From Paracoccus nototheniae (GTDB lineage Bacteria; Pseudomonadota; Alphaproteobacteria; Rhodobacterales; Rhodobacteraceae): 64,000 bases of DNA. Below are positions 7,393 through 15,251 of the stretch, piece by piece. The notes beneath the pieces were generated by a model. It was not told the DNA's origin, did not search any database, and saw nothing but the letters and a program-made list of their open reading frames with translations. Position numbers and translations under genes: made by a program. Each line of letters starts with the position of its first letter. The first letter of the stretch is position 1. Location: positions 62,001-126,000 of the forward strand of contig NZ_RQRT01000003.1 of assembly GCF_004335005.1 (NCBI RefSeq). Reading direction: 5' to 3'.

Positions 7393-7972
7393 CTGCGAGG
7401 CCCTCCAGCGCCTTTTTGATCTCGCGATCTAGCGTGGCGATGTCGGTTGCAGTCAGGTGCGGAAGAGCGGCGCCGCAGCGGGACGGAACCGCTAGAAGCG
7501 CATTGCGGACGTCGCGCATCAGGTTCGACCATTCTCGGCTGACGGCTGCGACCTCGACCAGGTCACCTGACTCGCGCTTCACGCGGGTTTCTTCCTTATC
7601 CGCCTGTGCACGGGTCAGTCGTAACTTCTCGGCCCTCAGATCGTCGCCGCCATCCGGTGGGCGCCCAGCGCGCGCCGCGTGTTCCTGCAGCCGCGCGATA
7701 TATGCCGCGGTCGATCTGCGGACATCCCAGCGGGCCCGGCCCGCCTTCACAAGCACGCCGTCGACCGTTTTCGTCCTGACCTGCGAGGTGGCCAAGTTGA
7801 GGAAGGCGGCGATCTCAGGTTGCGTCATGGCGCCGGGAATGGCGTTTCTGCTTTCTGTGCTGTTCGCTGGCAGGGCTTCCGGCCCTTCGATAGGTGCGAG
7901 GTGCGAGGCAGGGCTGTCGAGGCTCAGAAGGTCATCTAGCGAGTACGGGTCAGGCGATGGCGTAGGATGCAT
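7382..7972 (-). CDS. terminase small subunit, Nu1-like, with DPYSLDDLL tail motif
   Basis: A 196-residue protein. Residues about 47-75 (MTQPEIAAFLNLATSQVRTK) form a helix-turn-helix like lambda Nu1, followed by a WDVRRSTAAYIARLQEH segment and the DKEETRVKRESGDLVEV and IATLDREIKKALEGL region common to small terminase subunits. It would recognise the packaging site and recruit the large subunit. Unusually it has a 45-residue N-terminal extension with DPYSLDDLL at residues 8-16, a motif shared with the integrase and the primase-helicase. The start has GAAGGG upstream. Confidence 0.8.
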   Translation of the reverse strand: MHPTPSPDPYSLDDLLSLDSPASHLAPIEGPEALPANSTESRNAIPGAMTQPEIAAFLNLATSQVRTKTVDGVLVKAGRARWDVRRSTAAYIARLQEHAARAGRPPDGGDDLRAEKLRLTRAQADKEETRVKRESGDLVEVAAVSREWSNLMRDVRNALLAVPSRCGAALPHLTATDIATLDREIKKALEGLADGD

Positions 7973-8116
7973 TTACTCGGCCCTTCATGTCTGAAAAATT
8001 CTGCAAACCGTCTTTCTTCGCGGTCAGCGTCCCCCGCGGCAGGCCGGCAGGGGGAAGGACCCATCGGGACGCATAGCCTGCGCGGTCGCCCGGCTGCGAT
8101 GCGACAGGATCAATCT

Positions 8117-8339
8117 GTGACCCCTGTGACCCCTGTGACCCCAATTTGCCTATATTATGGATTCGACCCCTGCTGCTGGTGCCCAGTAGGCTGTGGGCTG
8201 CCACTGGCTGCTTATAGGTCTTCTTTAGATATTCAGGGGTCACAGGGGTCACACTATAGCTAAGACACTGTATAGAATTGGATAATAAGTGACCCCTCAC
8301 ACCGCTAGAGGGGGTCACCAAGGGGTCACGGGGGGTCAC
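8117..8339. repeat. nine GTGACCCC iterons, candidate replication origin
   Basis: Nine copies of GTGACCCC or its complement lie in the 363-base gap between the primase-helicase and small terminase genes. Three are direct with a 9-base period (8117, 8126, 8135), two inverted with a 9-base period (8236, 8245), one direct (8289) and three inverted (8311, 8322, 8332). Between the clusters are AT-rich stretches, 8143-8160 and 8251-8290. The last copy overlaps the helicase stop codon. Satellite origins of the P4 and SaPI types have this build: iterons bound by the adjacent primase-helicase around an AT-rich melting zone. Confidence 0.7.
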
Positions 8340-10471
8340 AGTTCGATCCTGTTGCATTGACGCACCCAGACCTTGCCATTGCGGCTGTGCTGCCTGATCC
8401 AGCCCCGATGCTTCAGGATGCGGGATATCCGTTGCAGATCGGCCTGCTTCTGCCGCTCTATGGGAACACCGATGCGGATAAGCAGGTCGCGCGCAGTGAT
8501 CTTGTCCACCGGCTCGTCAAAGCCGTCCTGCCCATCGTCGCCGTCCAGATGGTCAGCAATGGCGCTTTCCCACGGGTCTTCCTCTCGCACCGACTCCTGT
8601 TCGGCCCATGCAAGACGTTCGGTCTCAGATGATAGGTGCCACCGCTCGCCAGCGGTGAACGCTGCCACTGCCTCGGCGAACAGCTGGTCGCGATCTCGGG
8701 CAAGTCCGATGGTGTCCAGCATGTCGCCGCATGTGACCGGCCAGAAGCGCCGGCCCCCGGTCATGTCGCGTAGGAATGCAGCCTCGTTCGTTGTGCCGAT
8801 AAACACCGTCTGGCGCGGCACGATGTCTGCGCGGCGCGCGTAGGGTGCACGGATCTCATCGTCGCCCCGGGTCAGGAAGGATTTCAGGTCTTCCGCCTCG
8901 GCCTTTCTCGATGGGGCAAGCTCGGCCAGCTCCACGAGCCAATGTCCGCGGAGATATAGACCCGCCTCTTTCGCGCCCTCTCTGATCGACGGCATGTTGT
9001 CGCCAGTCCATTCGCCACCCACGATGCGGCAAGCCGTGCTCTTCCCGATGCCTTGGGGCCCAGCAAGCACAAGCACGTGGTCATGCTTGCAGCCGGGACG
9101 CATGACGCGGGCCACCATAGCGATCAGGAAGGCGCGGCCGACGGCGCGAACGTAGGGGGAGTCCGCCACGCCCAGATAGCGCGTCAGCCAGGTGTCCAAT
9201 CGCATCTCACCATCATGGGCGAGCACGGCAAGCCAATCCTTGATCGGGTGAAACTGGTTCATCTGCGCGACTGCCCGCACGGCTTCTGCCGTCATGCCCC
9301 CGACGTTGTGCATCCCCGCTTGTTCGATCGCTACGCGGAACAAGGTCAGGTCAGACTCTTGGATCAGCCCGCCTTGCCACTCATCCCGCCCAGTCATGGC
9401 GTTGTGCCGAAGTCCGAAGCCTTTGGCGGCGTTCACCTGCTGGAGGTAGCAGATGGCATTATGCATCGTCGCCTTGGGCGCGCCAAATCCGGTAACCTGG
9501 ATTGTCTTATCCTCGATGCCGTGACCGATCGCTGGCAGATCGTCAAAGTCGCTGGCATCAACTGCAAAAGGCAGGGCGATCGGCTTGGCCAGGCCATCTG
9601 ACCAGCCATGTGCGAAGGTGCTGCGCGCCTCGCGATCAGACAGGCCACAAGTCAGCCCGGCCGCCACAAGCAGTTCCTCGGCCTGATCGCGCGTCAGGGC
9701 ACCGTGAGCGCCGACACCACCCGCCCACATGCTGGCGTTGTTCAAAGCGCTTTGACGCGTACCTTCACCTGCGTCGGCCACCCTGGCAGCGTGCGCGTCC
9801 AGCTCGCCTCGGGCCCATTCCATGTGCGATGGCGAGGCCTCCCGCACCTCTACGGCCCCACGGTCTGGTTTAGCGGGCGGGGTGAGCGCCTGGGGCCACT
9901 CGGGCAGCACAGTGTCCCGGGTCAGGTCCAGCCCATGAACGACGTACCGCTTGCCGTCCTTTAGGCTGTCGGGGGCAATGACAAACCCGCCATTGTTCCG
10001 GACATCCAGCCCAGGGCCGATCTGGCCAACCGTCGCCTTCAGTCCCGGCTTATACTTGAGAAAGACATGCCAGCCGCCGCTGGGGGAACCGCTTCGGACG
10101 GGGCTCATGACGTGGATGTCCGGAAAGCCCAGCTGATTCAGGCTCGCCAAGCCGTCCTTTCCGTTCTTCACGTCGACATCCAGGACGCTAATGCCGTTCC
10201 GTTCGCCCGTGATAAGCGCGACCCGGGATTCCGGCCATTGGCGCCACCAACTGCGGATAGTGGTCGCGTCAGCCGTCGCGCGTGTCGGGAACGCGGCTAT
10301 CGGCTTCCAGCCGTCGCCGTCGCCCCAGTCGCGGACAGGACATACAGCAAGCCCCCGCGATGCGAGGGATAGGGCAACATCCAGATTTGTTCGGAGGGGT
10401 GGAGTGATCGCAAGCAGATCGTCGAGATTATAAGGGTCTTGAACGGACCCCGATTGGAGAGTATCTTTCAT
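8336..10471 (-). CDS. primase-polymerase / VapE-type helicase replication protein
   Basis: A 711-residue replication protein. Residues about 25-220 form a primase-polymerase domain with metal ligands in SVLDVDVKNGKDG (about 95-107), the GGWHVF motif (133-138) and LDVRNNGGFVIAPDS. The C-terminal half is VapE-like superfamily 3 helicase: Walker A GPQGIGKST at 471-479, HWLVELAELAPSRKAE, FLTRGDDEIRAPYARR, then VFIGTTNEAAFLRDMTGGRRFWPV, and a terminal winged-helix region. The ATG at 10471 has AGAGG upstream; the frame is open further but lacks a site. Residues 12-20 are DPYNLDDLL, shared with two other proteins of the element. It should initiate replication at the adjacent iterons. Confidence 0.88.
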   Translation of the reverse strand: MKDTLQSGSVQDPYNLDDLLAITPPLRTNLDVALSLASRGLAVCPVRDWGDGDGWKPIAAFPTRATADATTIRSWWRQWPESRVALITGERNGISVLDVDVKNGKDGLASLNQLGFPDIHVMSPVRSGSPSGGWHVFLKYKPGLKATVGQIGPGLDVRNNGGFVIAPDSLKDGKRYVVHGLDLTRDTVLPEWPQALTPPAKPDRGAVEVREASPSHMEWARGELDAHAARVADAGEGTRQSALNNASMWAGGVGAHGALTRDQAEELLVAAGLTCGLSDREARSTFAHGWSDGLAKPIALPFAVDASDFDDLPAIGHGIEDKTIQVTGFGAPKATMHNAICYLQQVNAAKGFGLRHNAMTGRDEWQGGLIQESDLTLFRVAIEQAGMHNVGGMTAEAVRAVAQMNQFHPIKDWLAVLAHDGEMRLDTWLTRYLGVADSPYVRAVGRAFLIAMVARVMRPGCKHDHVLVLAGPQGIGKSTACRIVGGEWTGDNMPSIREGAKEAGLYLRGHWLVELAELAPSRKAEAEDLKSFLTRGDDEIRAPYARRADIVPRQTVFIGTTNEAAFLRDMTGGRRFWPVTCGDMLDTIGLARDRDQLFAEAVAAFTAGERWHLSSETERLAWAEQESVREEDPWESAIADHLDGDDGQDGFDEPVDKITARDLLIRIGVPIERQKQADLQRISRILKHRGWIRQHSRNGKVWVRQCNRIEL

Positions 10472-10544
10472 TTGAACCTCTTGAAGCCGTCGGGTGTGCC
10501 GCCCGGCGGCTTCTTCTATTTCCAGATCATTCCAGAAATGAAGA

Positions 10545-10574
10545 AGCCGCATCAACCAGTATGGCGATGCGGCT
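10545..10574 (-). terminator. hairpin downstream of the integrase gene
   Basis: AGCCGCATC and GATGCGGCT form a 9-bp stem with a 12-base loop. On the minus strand TCTTCATTTC follows, a weak T-rich tail. It lies 44 bases beyond the integrase stop and upstream of the primase-helicase start, so it could separate the two transcripts. Confidence 0.5.
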
Positions 10575-10617
10575 AAGTTATTGCAAGATAAGATGAATTT
10601 CACTTAAACTGTGAAAC

Positions 10618-11823
10618 TCAGCGCAGAAGTTCGTCCAAGTTATACGGGTCGTCGACCTTCAAAGCCTTGTCGAGAAAATCATTGAACCACGCCACCATGC
10701 GCACCCGCTCCGGCCAATACTCTGCATGGTTATAGCTGGCCCTGACGCCATTGCCCGGGACGTGGGCCAGCTGCCGTTCGATCGCGTCCCCTGACCACAG
10801 CCCGGACTCGTTTAGAACCGTCGATGCGAGAGACCGCATGCCGTGCACGGTGACGCGGCTGCGGTAGCCCATCCGGTAAAGAGCAAAGATATAGGTGTTC
10901 TGACTCTGGGGTTTGCCGCGCAGGCCCGGCACGATCCATGGGCTGCCGCCCGCGTGCTGCTTCAGTTCCTTTAGAATGGCTTGGGCTTGCGGGGGCAGGG
11001 GGATCATATGGTCGCGGGCCATCTTCATACGATCGCCGGGGATCCGCCAGACGTCGCCGCTGATCTCGTCCCAAGTGCCGAACCGCAATTCGTTCGTCCG
11101 CGTCATGGTGCGCATGATCAGTTCAAGCCCAAGGCGCGTCTGAGGTTCGCCGTCATAGGCCCGCAGCTTGGCCATGAACTCGCCCAGTTCGTTCTGCTTT
11201 ATCGCGGCCATGTGCTTGACTCGAGGCGACGGCTTCAGGGCGCCGGTCAGGTCCGCGGCGGGATCGCGATCGGCGCGGCCGGTGGCAATGGCATAGCGCA
11301 TCACCGCGCCAACAGACTGCCGCACGCGCTTGGCCACGTCGACTGCCCCGCGGTCTTCGATGGTCCGCAGCATCTTTAGGATCTTCTGGGCCGACAGCTC
11401 GCGGATCGGCTCATCGCCGAACGCCGGGTATACGTCACCCTTGAAGCGAGAAATAACGCGCAGCGCATGGGCGGGTGTCCATGCCGCTTCCTGTGCCTTC
11501 AGCCATTCGTCGGCCACCGTCCGGAAGGTGACGCCGGGGCCCTCTGTGGCCGGTGCCTCTAGCGCGGCTTTGTTGGCGCTGGGATCCAGCCCGCCGGCCA
11601 GAACTTCCCGTGCACGCTCTCGCATCGCCCGCGCCTGGGCAAGCCTGACAGCTGGGAAGACGCCCAATGCGAGTGTCTTCTGTTTCCCGCCAAATCGATA
11701 GCTCCAGCGCCAATATTTTGAGCCGTTGGGCTGAACCAGCAAGAAGAGTCCGCCCCCGTCCGACAGCTTGCGCGGCTTCGACTCGGCCTTCGCCGCGCGG
11801 CAGGCGACATCTGTAAGGGCCAT
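10618..11823 (-). CDS. int: tyrosine integrase, P4 type
   Basis: The 401-residue protein has the N-terminal arm-binding DUF4102-like domain (KLSDGGGLFLLV, YRFGGKQKTLALGVFP), a central SAM-like core-binding region and a C-terminal catalytic domain. Catalytic residues appear as Arg242 (MTRTNELR), Lys267, His327 and Arg330 (VHGMR), His354 (QLAHV) and Tyr364 (ASYNHAEYW). P4-type integrases use tRNA 3' ends; this gene starts 164 bases from the tRNA-Ile 3' end. GGGAGA precedes the ATG. The last ten residues, DPYNLDELLR, extend beyond the normal catalytic domain and repeat a motif of the primase-helicase and small terminase. Confidence 0.93.
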   Translation of the reverse strand: MALTDVACRAAKAESKPRKLSDGGGLFLLVQPNGSKYWRWSYRFGGKQKTLALGVFPAVRLAQARAMRERAREVLAGGLDPSANKAALEAPATEGPGVTFRTVADEWLKAQEAAWTPAHALRVISRFKGDVYPAFGDEPIRELSAQKILKMLRTIEDRGAVDVAKRVRQSVGAVMRYAIATGRADRDPAADLTGALKPSPRVKHMAAIKQNELGEFMAKLRAYDGEPQTRLGLELIMRTMTRTNELRFGTWDEISGDVWRIPGDRMKMARDHMIPLPPQAQAILKELKQHAGGSPWIVPGLRGKPQSQNTYIFALYRMGYRSRVTVHGMRSLASTVLNESGLWSGDAIERQLAHVPGNGVRASYNHAEYWPERVRMVAWFNDFLDKALKVDDPYNLDELLR

Positions 11824-11986
11824 CAGAATCTCCCGTTGGTATCTGGAGATTTCACTTTGATGGTATCTGCGTTGGTATCAAGCTGGATGATTGAGGACGC
11901 ATGAGGACCAAGAAAAGCGGCTAGCATTGAAATTGCTGCGTTTTCCGTGTTCATGAGGACGTATGGGGATGCATGAAAAGGGGGGT
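11824..11986. promoter_or_regulatory. attachment-site arm region with two repeat families
   Basis: Between the integrase start and the tRNA lie two sets of short direct repeats: TGGTATC at 11837, 11861 and 11873, and TGAGGAC at 11892, 11902 and 11954. Arm-type integrase or excisionase sites are the likely meaning. The crossover core should be within the tRNA 3' end (from 11987); the second copy was not found in the window, so it lies to the left of base 1. Confidence 0.55.
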
Positions 11987-12063
11987 TGGTAGGCCCGGCA
12001 GGACTTGAACCCGCAACCAAGGCGTTATGAGCGCCCTGCTCTGACCAGTTGAGCTACAGGCCC
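11987..12063 (-). tRNA. tRNA-Ile(CAU), AUA-decoding, integration site
   Basis: A complete cloverleaf can be drawn on the minus strand, 77 bases with an encoded CCA. The acceptor is GGGCCTG with CGGGCCT, the anticodon loop CTCATAA gives CAU, and the T arm is GCGGG-TTCAAGT-CCTGC. The CGCCTTGGTTGC variable region resembles the tRNA-Ile2 class, whose C34 is changed to lysidine, more than elongator tRNA-Met. The gene's 3' end faces the integrase, so the element inserted into and rebuilt it. Confidence 0.88.
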
Positions 12064-12170
12064 CCGCAGCGGGGATCTGCGTATCCTCAGCCCGCGCGCA
12101 GGTCAAGCTTGGGCGTTGCCCCGGGGGCGGGGTTCGGCTATCGGGGGGCCGACATCAGCCGGGGGCCGCC

Positions 12171-13211
12171 ATGACGAAAAACGGGATCAGCTATCGCGAC
12201 GCGGGCGTCGATATCGACGCGGGCAATGCGTTGGTCGAACGCATCAAGCCTGCCGCCGCCGCCACGGCGCGGCCGGGCGTCATGGATGCGCTTGGTGGCT
12301 TTGGGGCGCTGTTCGATCTGAAGGCGGCGGGCTATGACGATCCGGTGCTGGTCGCGGCCACCGACGGGGTGGGCACCAAGCTGCGCATCGGCATCGACAC
12401 CGGCCATCTGGACGGGCTGGGACAGGATCTGGTCGCCATGTGCGTGAACGATCTGGTCTGCCAAGGGGCCGAACCCCTTTTCTTTCTTGATTATTTCGCC
12501 ACTGGCAAGCTGTCGGTTGATGAGGGCGCCCGCGTGGTCGAGGGGATCGCGCGCGGTTGTCAGGCCGCCGGTTGCGCCCTGATCGGCGGCGAGACGGCCG
12601 AGATGCCGGGCATGTATCATGACGGCGATTTCGATCTGGCGGGCTTTGCTGTCGGCGCGATGCAGCGCGGCACGGCGCTGCCTGCGGGCGTGATGGCGGG
12701 GGATGTCCTGCTGGGGCTGGCTTCGGACGGGGTGCATTCGAACGGCTATTCGCTGGTGCGCAAGGTCGCGGAACATGCCGGTCTGGCATGGGCCGACCCG
12801 GCGCCTTTCGCCAACACCACTCTGGGCGAGGCGCTGCTGACCCCCACGCGGCTGTACGTCAAACCCGCGCTGGCGGCGATCCGGGCGGGGGGCGTGCATG
12901 CGCTGGCCCATATCACCGGCGGCGGACTGACCGAGAACCTGCCCCGCGTCCTGCCCAAGGATCTGGGCGCCGATATCGACCTTGGCCGCTGGCCGCTGCC
13001 GCCGGTCTTCGGCTGGCTGGCCGATGCGGGTGGGATCGCGCAGGACGAGATGCTCAAGACCTTCAACAGCGGCATCGGCATGATCGTGGTCGTGGCCGCG
13101 GACCGGGCCGAGGCGCTGGCAGATCTGCTGGCCGGGCAGGGCGAGACCGTGCACCGGCTTGGCACGGTGACGGAAGGTGCGGGCATCCGCTATTCCGGCA
13201 CGCTTGCGTGA
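12171..13211 (+). CDS. purM: phosphoribosylformylglycinamidine cyclo-ligase (AIR synthase)
   Basis: The 346-residue protein closes the imidazole ring of FGAM with ATP to give AIR in purine synthesis. Signatures are [21 protein letters not shown] at the start, the ATP and phosphate region [42 protein letters not shown], the [14 protein letters not shown] motif and [18 protein letters not shown], and the late [16 protein letters not shown]. Length is normal. It is directly followed by purN with a four-base GTGA overlap. It begins just beyond the tRNA-Ile gene and marks the return to host sequence. Confidence 0.97.
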   Translation: MTKNGISYRDAGVDIDAGNALVERIKPAAAATARPGVMDALGGFGALFDLKAAGYDDPVLVAATDGVGTKLRIGIDTGHLDGLGQDLVAMCVNDLVCQGAEPLFFLDYFATGKLSVDEGARVVEGIARGCQAAGCALIGGETAEMPGMYHDGDFDLAGFAVGAMQRGTALPAGVMAGDVLLGLASDGVHSNGYSLVRKVAEHAGLAWADPAPFANTTLGEALLTPTRLYVKPALAAIRAGGVHALAHITGGGLTENLPRVLPKDLGADIDLGRWPLPPVFGWLADAGGIAQDEMLKTFNSGIGMIVVVAADRAEALADLLAGQGETVHRLGTVTEGAGIRYSGTLA

Positions 13212-13801
13212 CACGGGTTGCCATACTGATCTCGGGCGGCGGATCGAACATGGTCCGGCTGGTTCAGGATATGACGGGCGATCATCCGGGGCGTGCGGTG
13301 CTGGTCGCCTCGAACGACCCGCAGGCGGGGGGGCTGGCGCGGGCGGCGGAAATGGGCGTGCCCACGGCGGCGGTCGATCACCGCAAGTTTCCCCGCGACC
13401 GCGCCGGGTTCGAGTCGGCGTTGCTGGAACCGCTGCTGGACGCGCGTCCCGACATCATCTGTCTGGCGGGCTTCATGCGCATCCTGACGCCGGATTTCGT
13501 GCAGCGGTTCGCGGGGCGGATGATCAATATCCACCCCTCGCTGCTGCCCGATTATCCGGGGCTTGATACCCATGCCCGCGCCATTGCGGCGGGGGATAAG
13601 CAAGCGGGCTGCACCGTGCATCTGGTCACGCCCGAACTGGATGCGGGACCGATGCTGGGTCAGGCGCGGGTGCCGATCATGCCCGGCGACGATGCGGCGG
13701 TGCTGGCGGCGCGGGTGCTGGTGCAGGAACATCGGCTGTATCCGGCCGTCCTGCGGCGATTTGCGGCAGGCGACCGGACGCCCGTGCTGCTTGAGCGGTG
13801 A
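13208..13801 (+). CDS. purN: phosphoribosylglycinamide formyltransferase
   Basis: The 197-residue GAR transformylase uses 10-formyl-THF to make FGAR, two steps before PurM. Motifs are [12 protein letters not shown] at the start, [12 protein letters not shown], the folate region [15 protein letters not shown], catalytic [20 protein letters not shown] (Asn and His) and [20 protein letters not shown] with the catalytic Asp. The start is a GTG inside the purM end (GTGA), giving translational coupling. An open frame upstream of it is only a shadow of purM. Confidence 0.96.
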   Translation: MTRVAILISGGGSNMVRLVQDMTGDHPGRAVLVASNDPQAGGLARAAEMGVPTAAVDHRKFPRDRAGFESALLEPLLDARPDIICLAGFMRILTPDFVQRFAGRMINIHPSLLPDYPGLDTHARAIAAGDKQAGCTVHLVTPELDAGPMLGQARVPIMPGDDAAVLAARVLVQEHRLYPAVLRRFAAGDRTPVLLER

Positions 13802-13810
13802 TGCCTTAGA

Positions 13811-14416
13811 TCAACCCCACATCTGCACAAGTGCCGCGACCGGATCGTCCTGGGTCCAGATCTCGGCCCCCAGGGCGATGAAATCGGTCATGGGGGACAG
13901 CTGCGCGATCAGGTCGCGGGTGATCGCGCCCTCGGCCACGACCGGCACCTCGATCATCTCGGACCACCACTGGAACAGCTCCAGTTCGACCGGCTCGCCC
14001 TTGTACAGCGCGCTTTCGGTGATCGGGCCAAAGGACACGTAATCGGCCCCGTGTTCCGCCGCCGACAGCCCTTCATGGCGCGAGGCGCCACAAAACGCGC
14101 CGACAATCGCATCATCGCCCAGTTCCTTGCGGGCATAGCGCACGCTGCGGGCGCCATCGGTCAGATGCACGCCGTCCAGCCCGTGCCGCTGCGCCAGCTT
14201 GACGTGATCGTCGATCACCACGGCCACGTCGCGCGCATGCCCGATCTCGCGCGCCAGATCGGCCAGACGGCCCAGTTCGTCTTCCTCGGCACCGCCGCGA
14301 ATGCGCAGGCAGGCAGGGGCAATCCGGTCCATCACCTCGGCCAGCAGCGGGCCAAGAGCCGAGGCCTGCGCCCCGGCGGGCGTCATCAGATACAATTGCG
14401 GCGCGTCGTCACTCAT
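13811..14416 (-). CDS. thiamine phosphate synthase-like (ThiE/TenI) protein
   Basis: A 201-residue TIM barrel of the ThiE/TenI family. Landmarks are QLYLMTPAG at the first strand, ACLRIRGG, the VAVVIDDHVKLAQRHGLDGVHLTDG segment with the family's DDxxLA-like motif, and ADYVSFGPITES, which parallels the phosphate loop GPIFPT. ThiE joins the pyrimidine and thiazole halves of thiamine; TenI relatives are tautomerases. No other thiamine gene is in view. It is convergent with purN, nine bases apart. Whether it is an active synthase is uncertain. Confidence 0.7.
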   Translation of the reverse strand: MSDDAPQLYLMTPAGAQASALGPLLAEVMDRIAPACLRIRGGAEEDELGRLADLAREIGHARDVAVVIDDHVKLAQRHGLDGVHLTDGARSVRYARKELGDDAIVGAFCGASRHEGLSAAEHGADYVSFGPITESALYKGEPVELELFQWWSEMIEVPVVAEGAITRDLIAQLSPMTDFIALGAEIWTQDDPVAALVQMWG

Positions 14417-14485
14417 CGAATATCTCCTTCATGTCGCAGATAGCGCAGCTTGCCCGTCGCCGCCAGACGCACTAGATGCCGCATC

Positions 14486-15214
14486 ATGCAAATCGAACGC
14501 TCTCCTGTCATCATTCTGGTCCGTCCGCAGATGGGCGAGAATATCGGTGCCGCCGCCCGCGCCATGCTGAATTTCGGCCTGACCGAAATGCGGCTGGTCG
14601 ATCCCCGCGACGGCTGGCCCAACCCCAAGGCGGTGGCCATGGCCTCGGGCGCCGCGGCCCGGGTCTTGGATCACGCCCGCCTTTATCCGACGCTGGCCGA
14701 GGCGATGGAGGGCATCGAATACGCCTATGCCACCACCGCGCGGGGACGCGAGCTGACCAAGCCCGTCCTGACGCCCGAGGCGGCGATGGCCGGCGCCCGC
14801 GCGCGCGAAGGCCGCAGCGCGATCATCTTTGGCCCCGAACGCACGGGTCTGGAAAACGACGACATCGCGCGCGCCAGCGCCATCGTGACGGTGCCGGTGA
14901 ACCCCGATTTCCCCTCGCTGAATCTGGCGCAGGCGGTGCTGCTGATGGGCTATGAATATGGCCGCGACATGCTGCCGCCCGAACCCGCGCCCCATCTGCG
15001 ACGCGGCCCGGCCGAAACCCCCGCCGACCGCATCGAGATCGAGCGTTTGGGCGATCATTATGACGATCAGCTGACGCAGGCGGGGTTCTTTTTCCCCGAG
15101 ACGAAGGCCGCATCGATGCGGCTGAACCTGCGCAACATGTGGTCGCGTCTGGCCCTGACGCAGGGCGATGTGCGCATTCTGCACGGCATCCTGCGCCAAC
15201 TGACCCGCCGCTGA
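14486..15214 (+). CDS. trmJ: SpoU-family tRNA 2'-O-methyltransferase, TrmJ type
   Basis: A 242-residue SPOUT methyltransferase. The knotted domain shows VIILVRPQMGENIGAAARAMLNFGL (motif 1 with Asn and Arg), IIFGPERTGLENDDI (motif 2) and VPVNPDFPSLNLAQAVLLMGYE (motif 3), all characteristic of TrmJ, which methylates the 2'-OH of tRNA position 32 using SAM. The C-terminal QAGFFFPETKAASMRLNLRNMW segment is also TrmJ-like. The ATG at 14486 gives the standard MQIERSPVIILVRPQ start; upstream codons in frame lack a ribosome site. Confidence 0.88.
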   Translation: MQIERSPVIILVRPQMGENIGAAARAMLNFGLTEMRLVDPRDGWPNPKAVAMASGAAARVLDHARLYPTLAEAMEGIEYAYATTARGRELTKPVLTPEAAMAGARAREGRSAIIFGPERTGLENDDIARASAIVTVPVNPDFPSLNLAQAVLLMGYEYGRDMLPPEPAPHLRRGPAETPADRIEIERLGDHYDDQLTQAGFFFPETKAASMRLNLRNMWSRLALTQGDVRILHGILRQLTRR

Positions 15215-15251
15215 CCGCCCCCCACCAATCGCCCCCAACAAGGAGAACGCG

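Noticed and set aside
8117-8339. CRISPR array
   Set aside because: Repeats are 8 bases, occur in both orientations and have 1- to 90-base gaps; no repeat-spacer structure. No CRISPR array was seen elsewhere.
7950-8357. 135-residue minus-strand frame across the iterons
   Set aside because: Its sequence is made of translated repeats (TPVTP, GSQGSQGSQ), it overlaps the terS start and the helicase end, and it has no ribosome site; it is a by-product of the iteron array.
12138-13214. 358-residue frame antisense to purM
   Set aside because: Arg/His/Gln-rich composition and complete overlap with a well-recognised purM; typical high-GC shadow.
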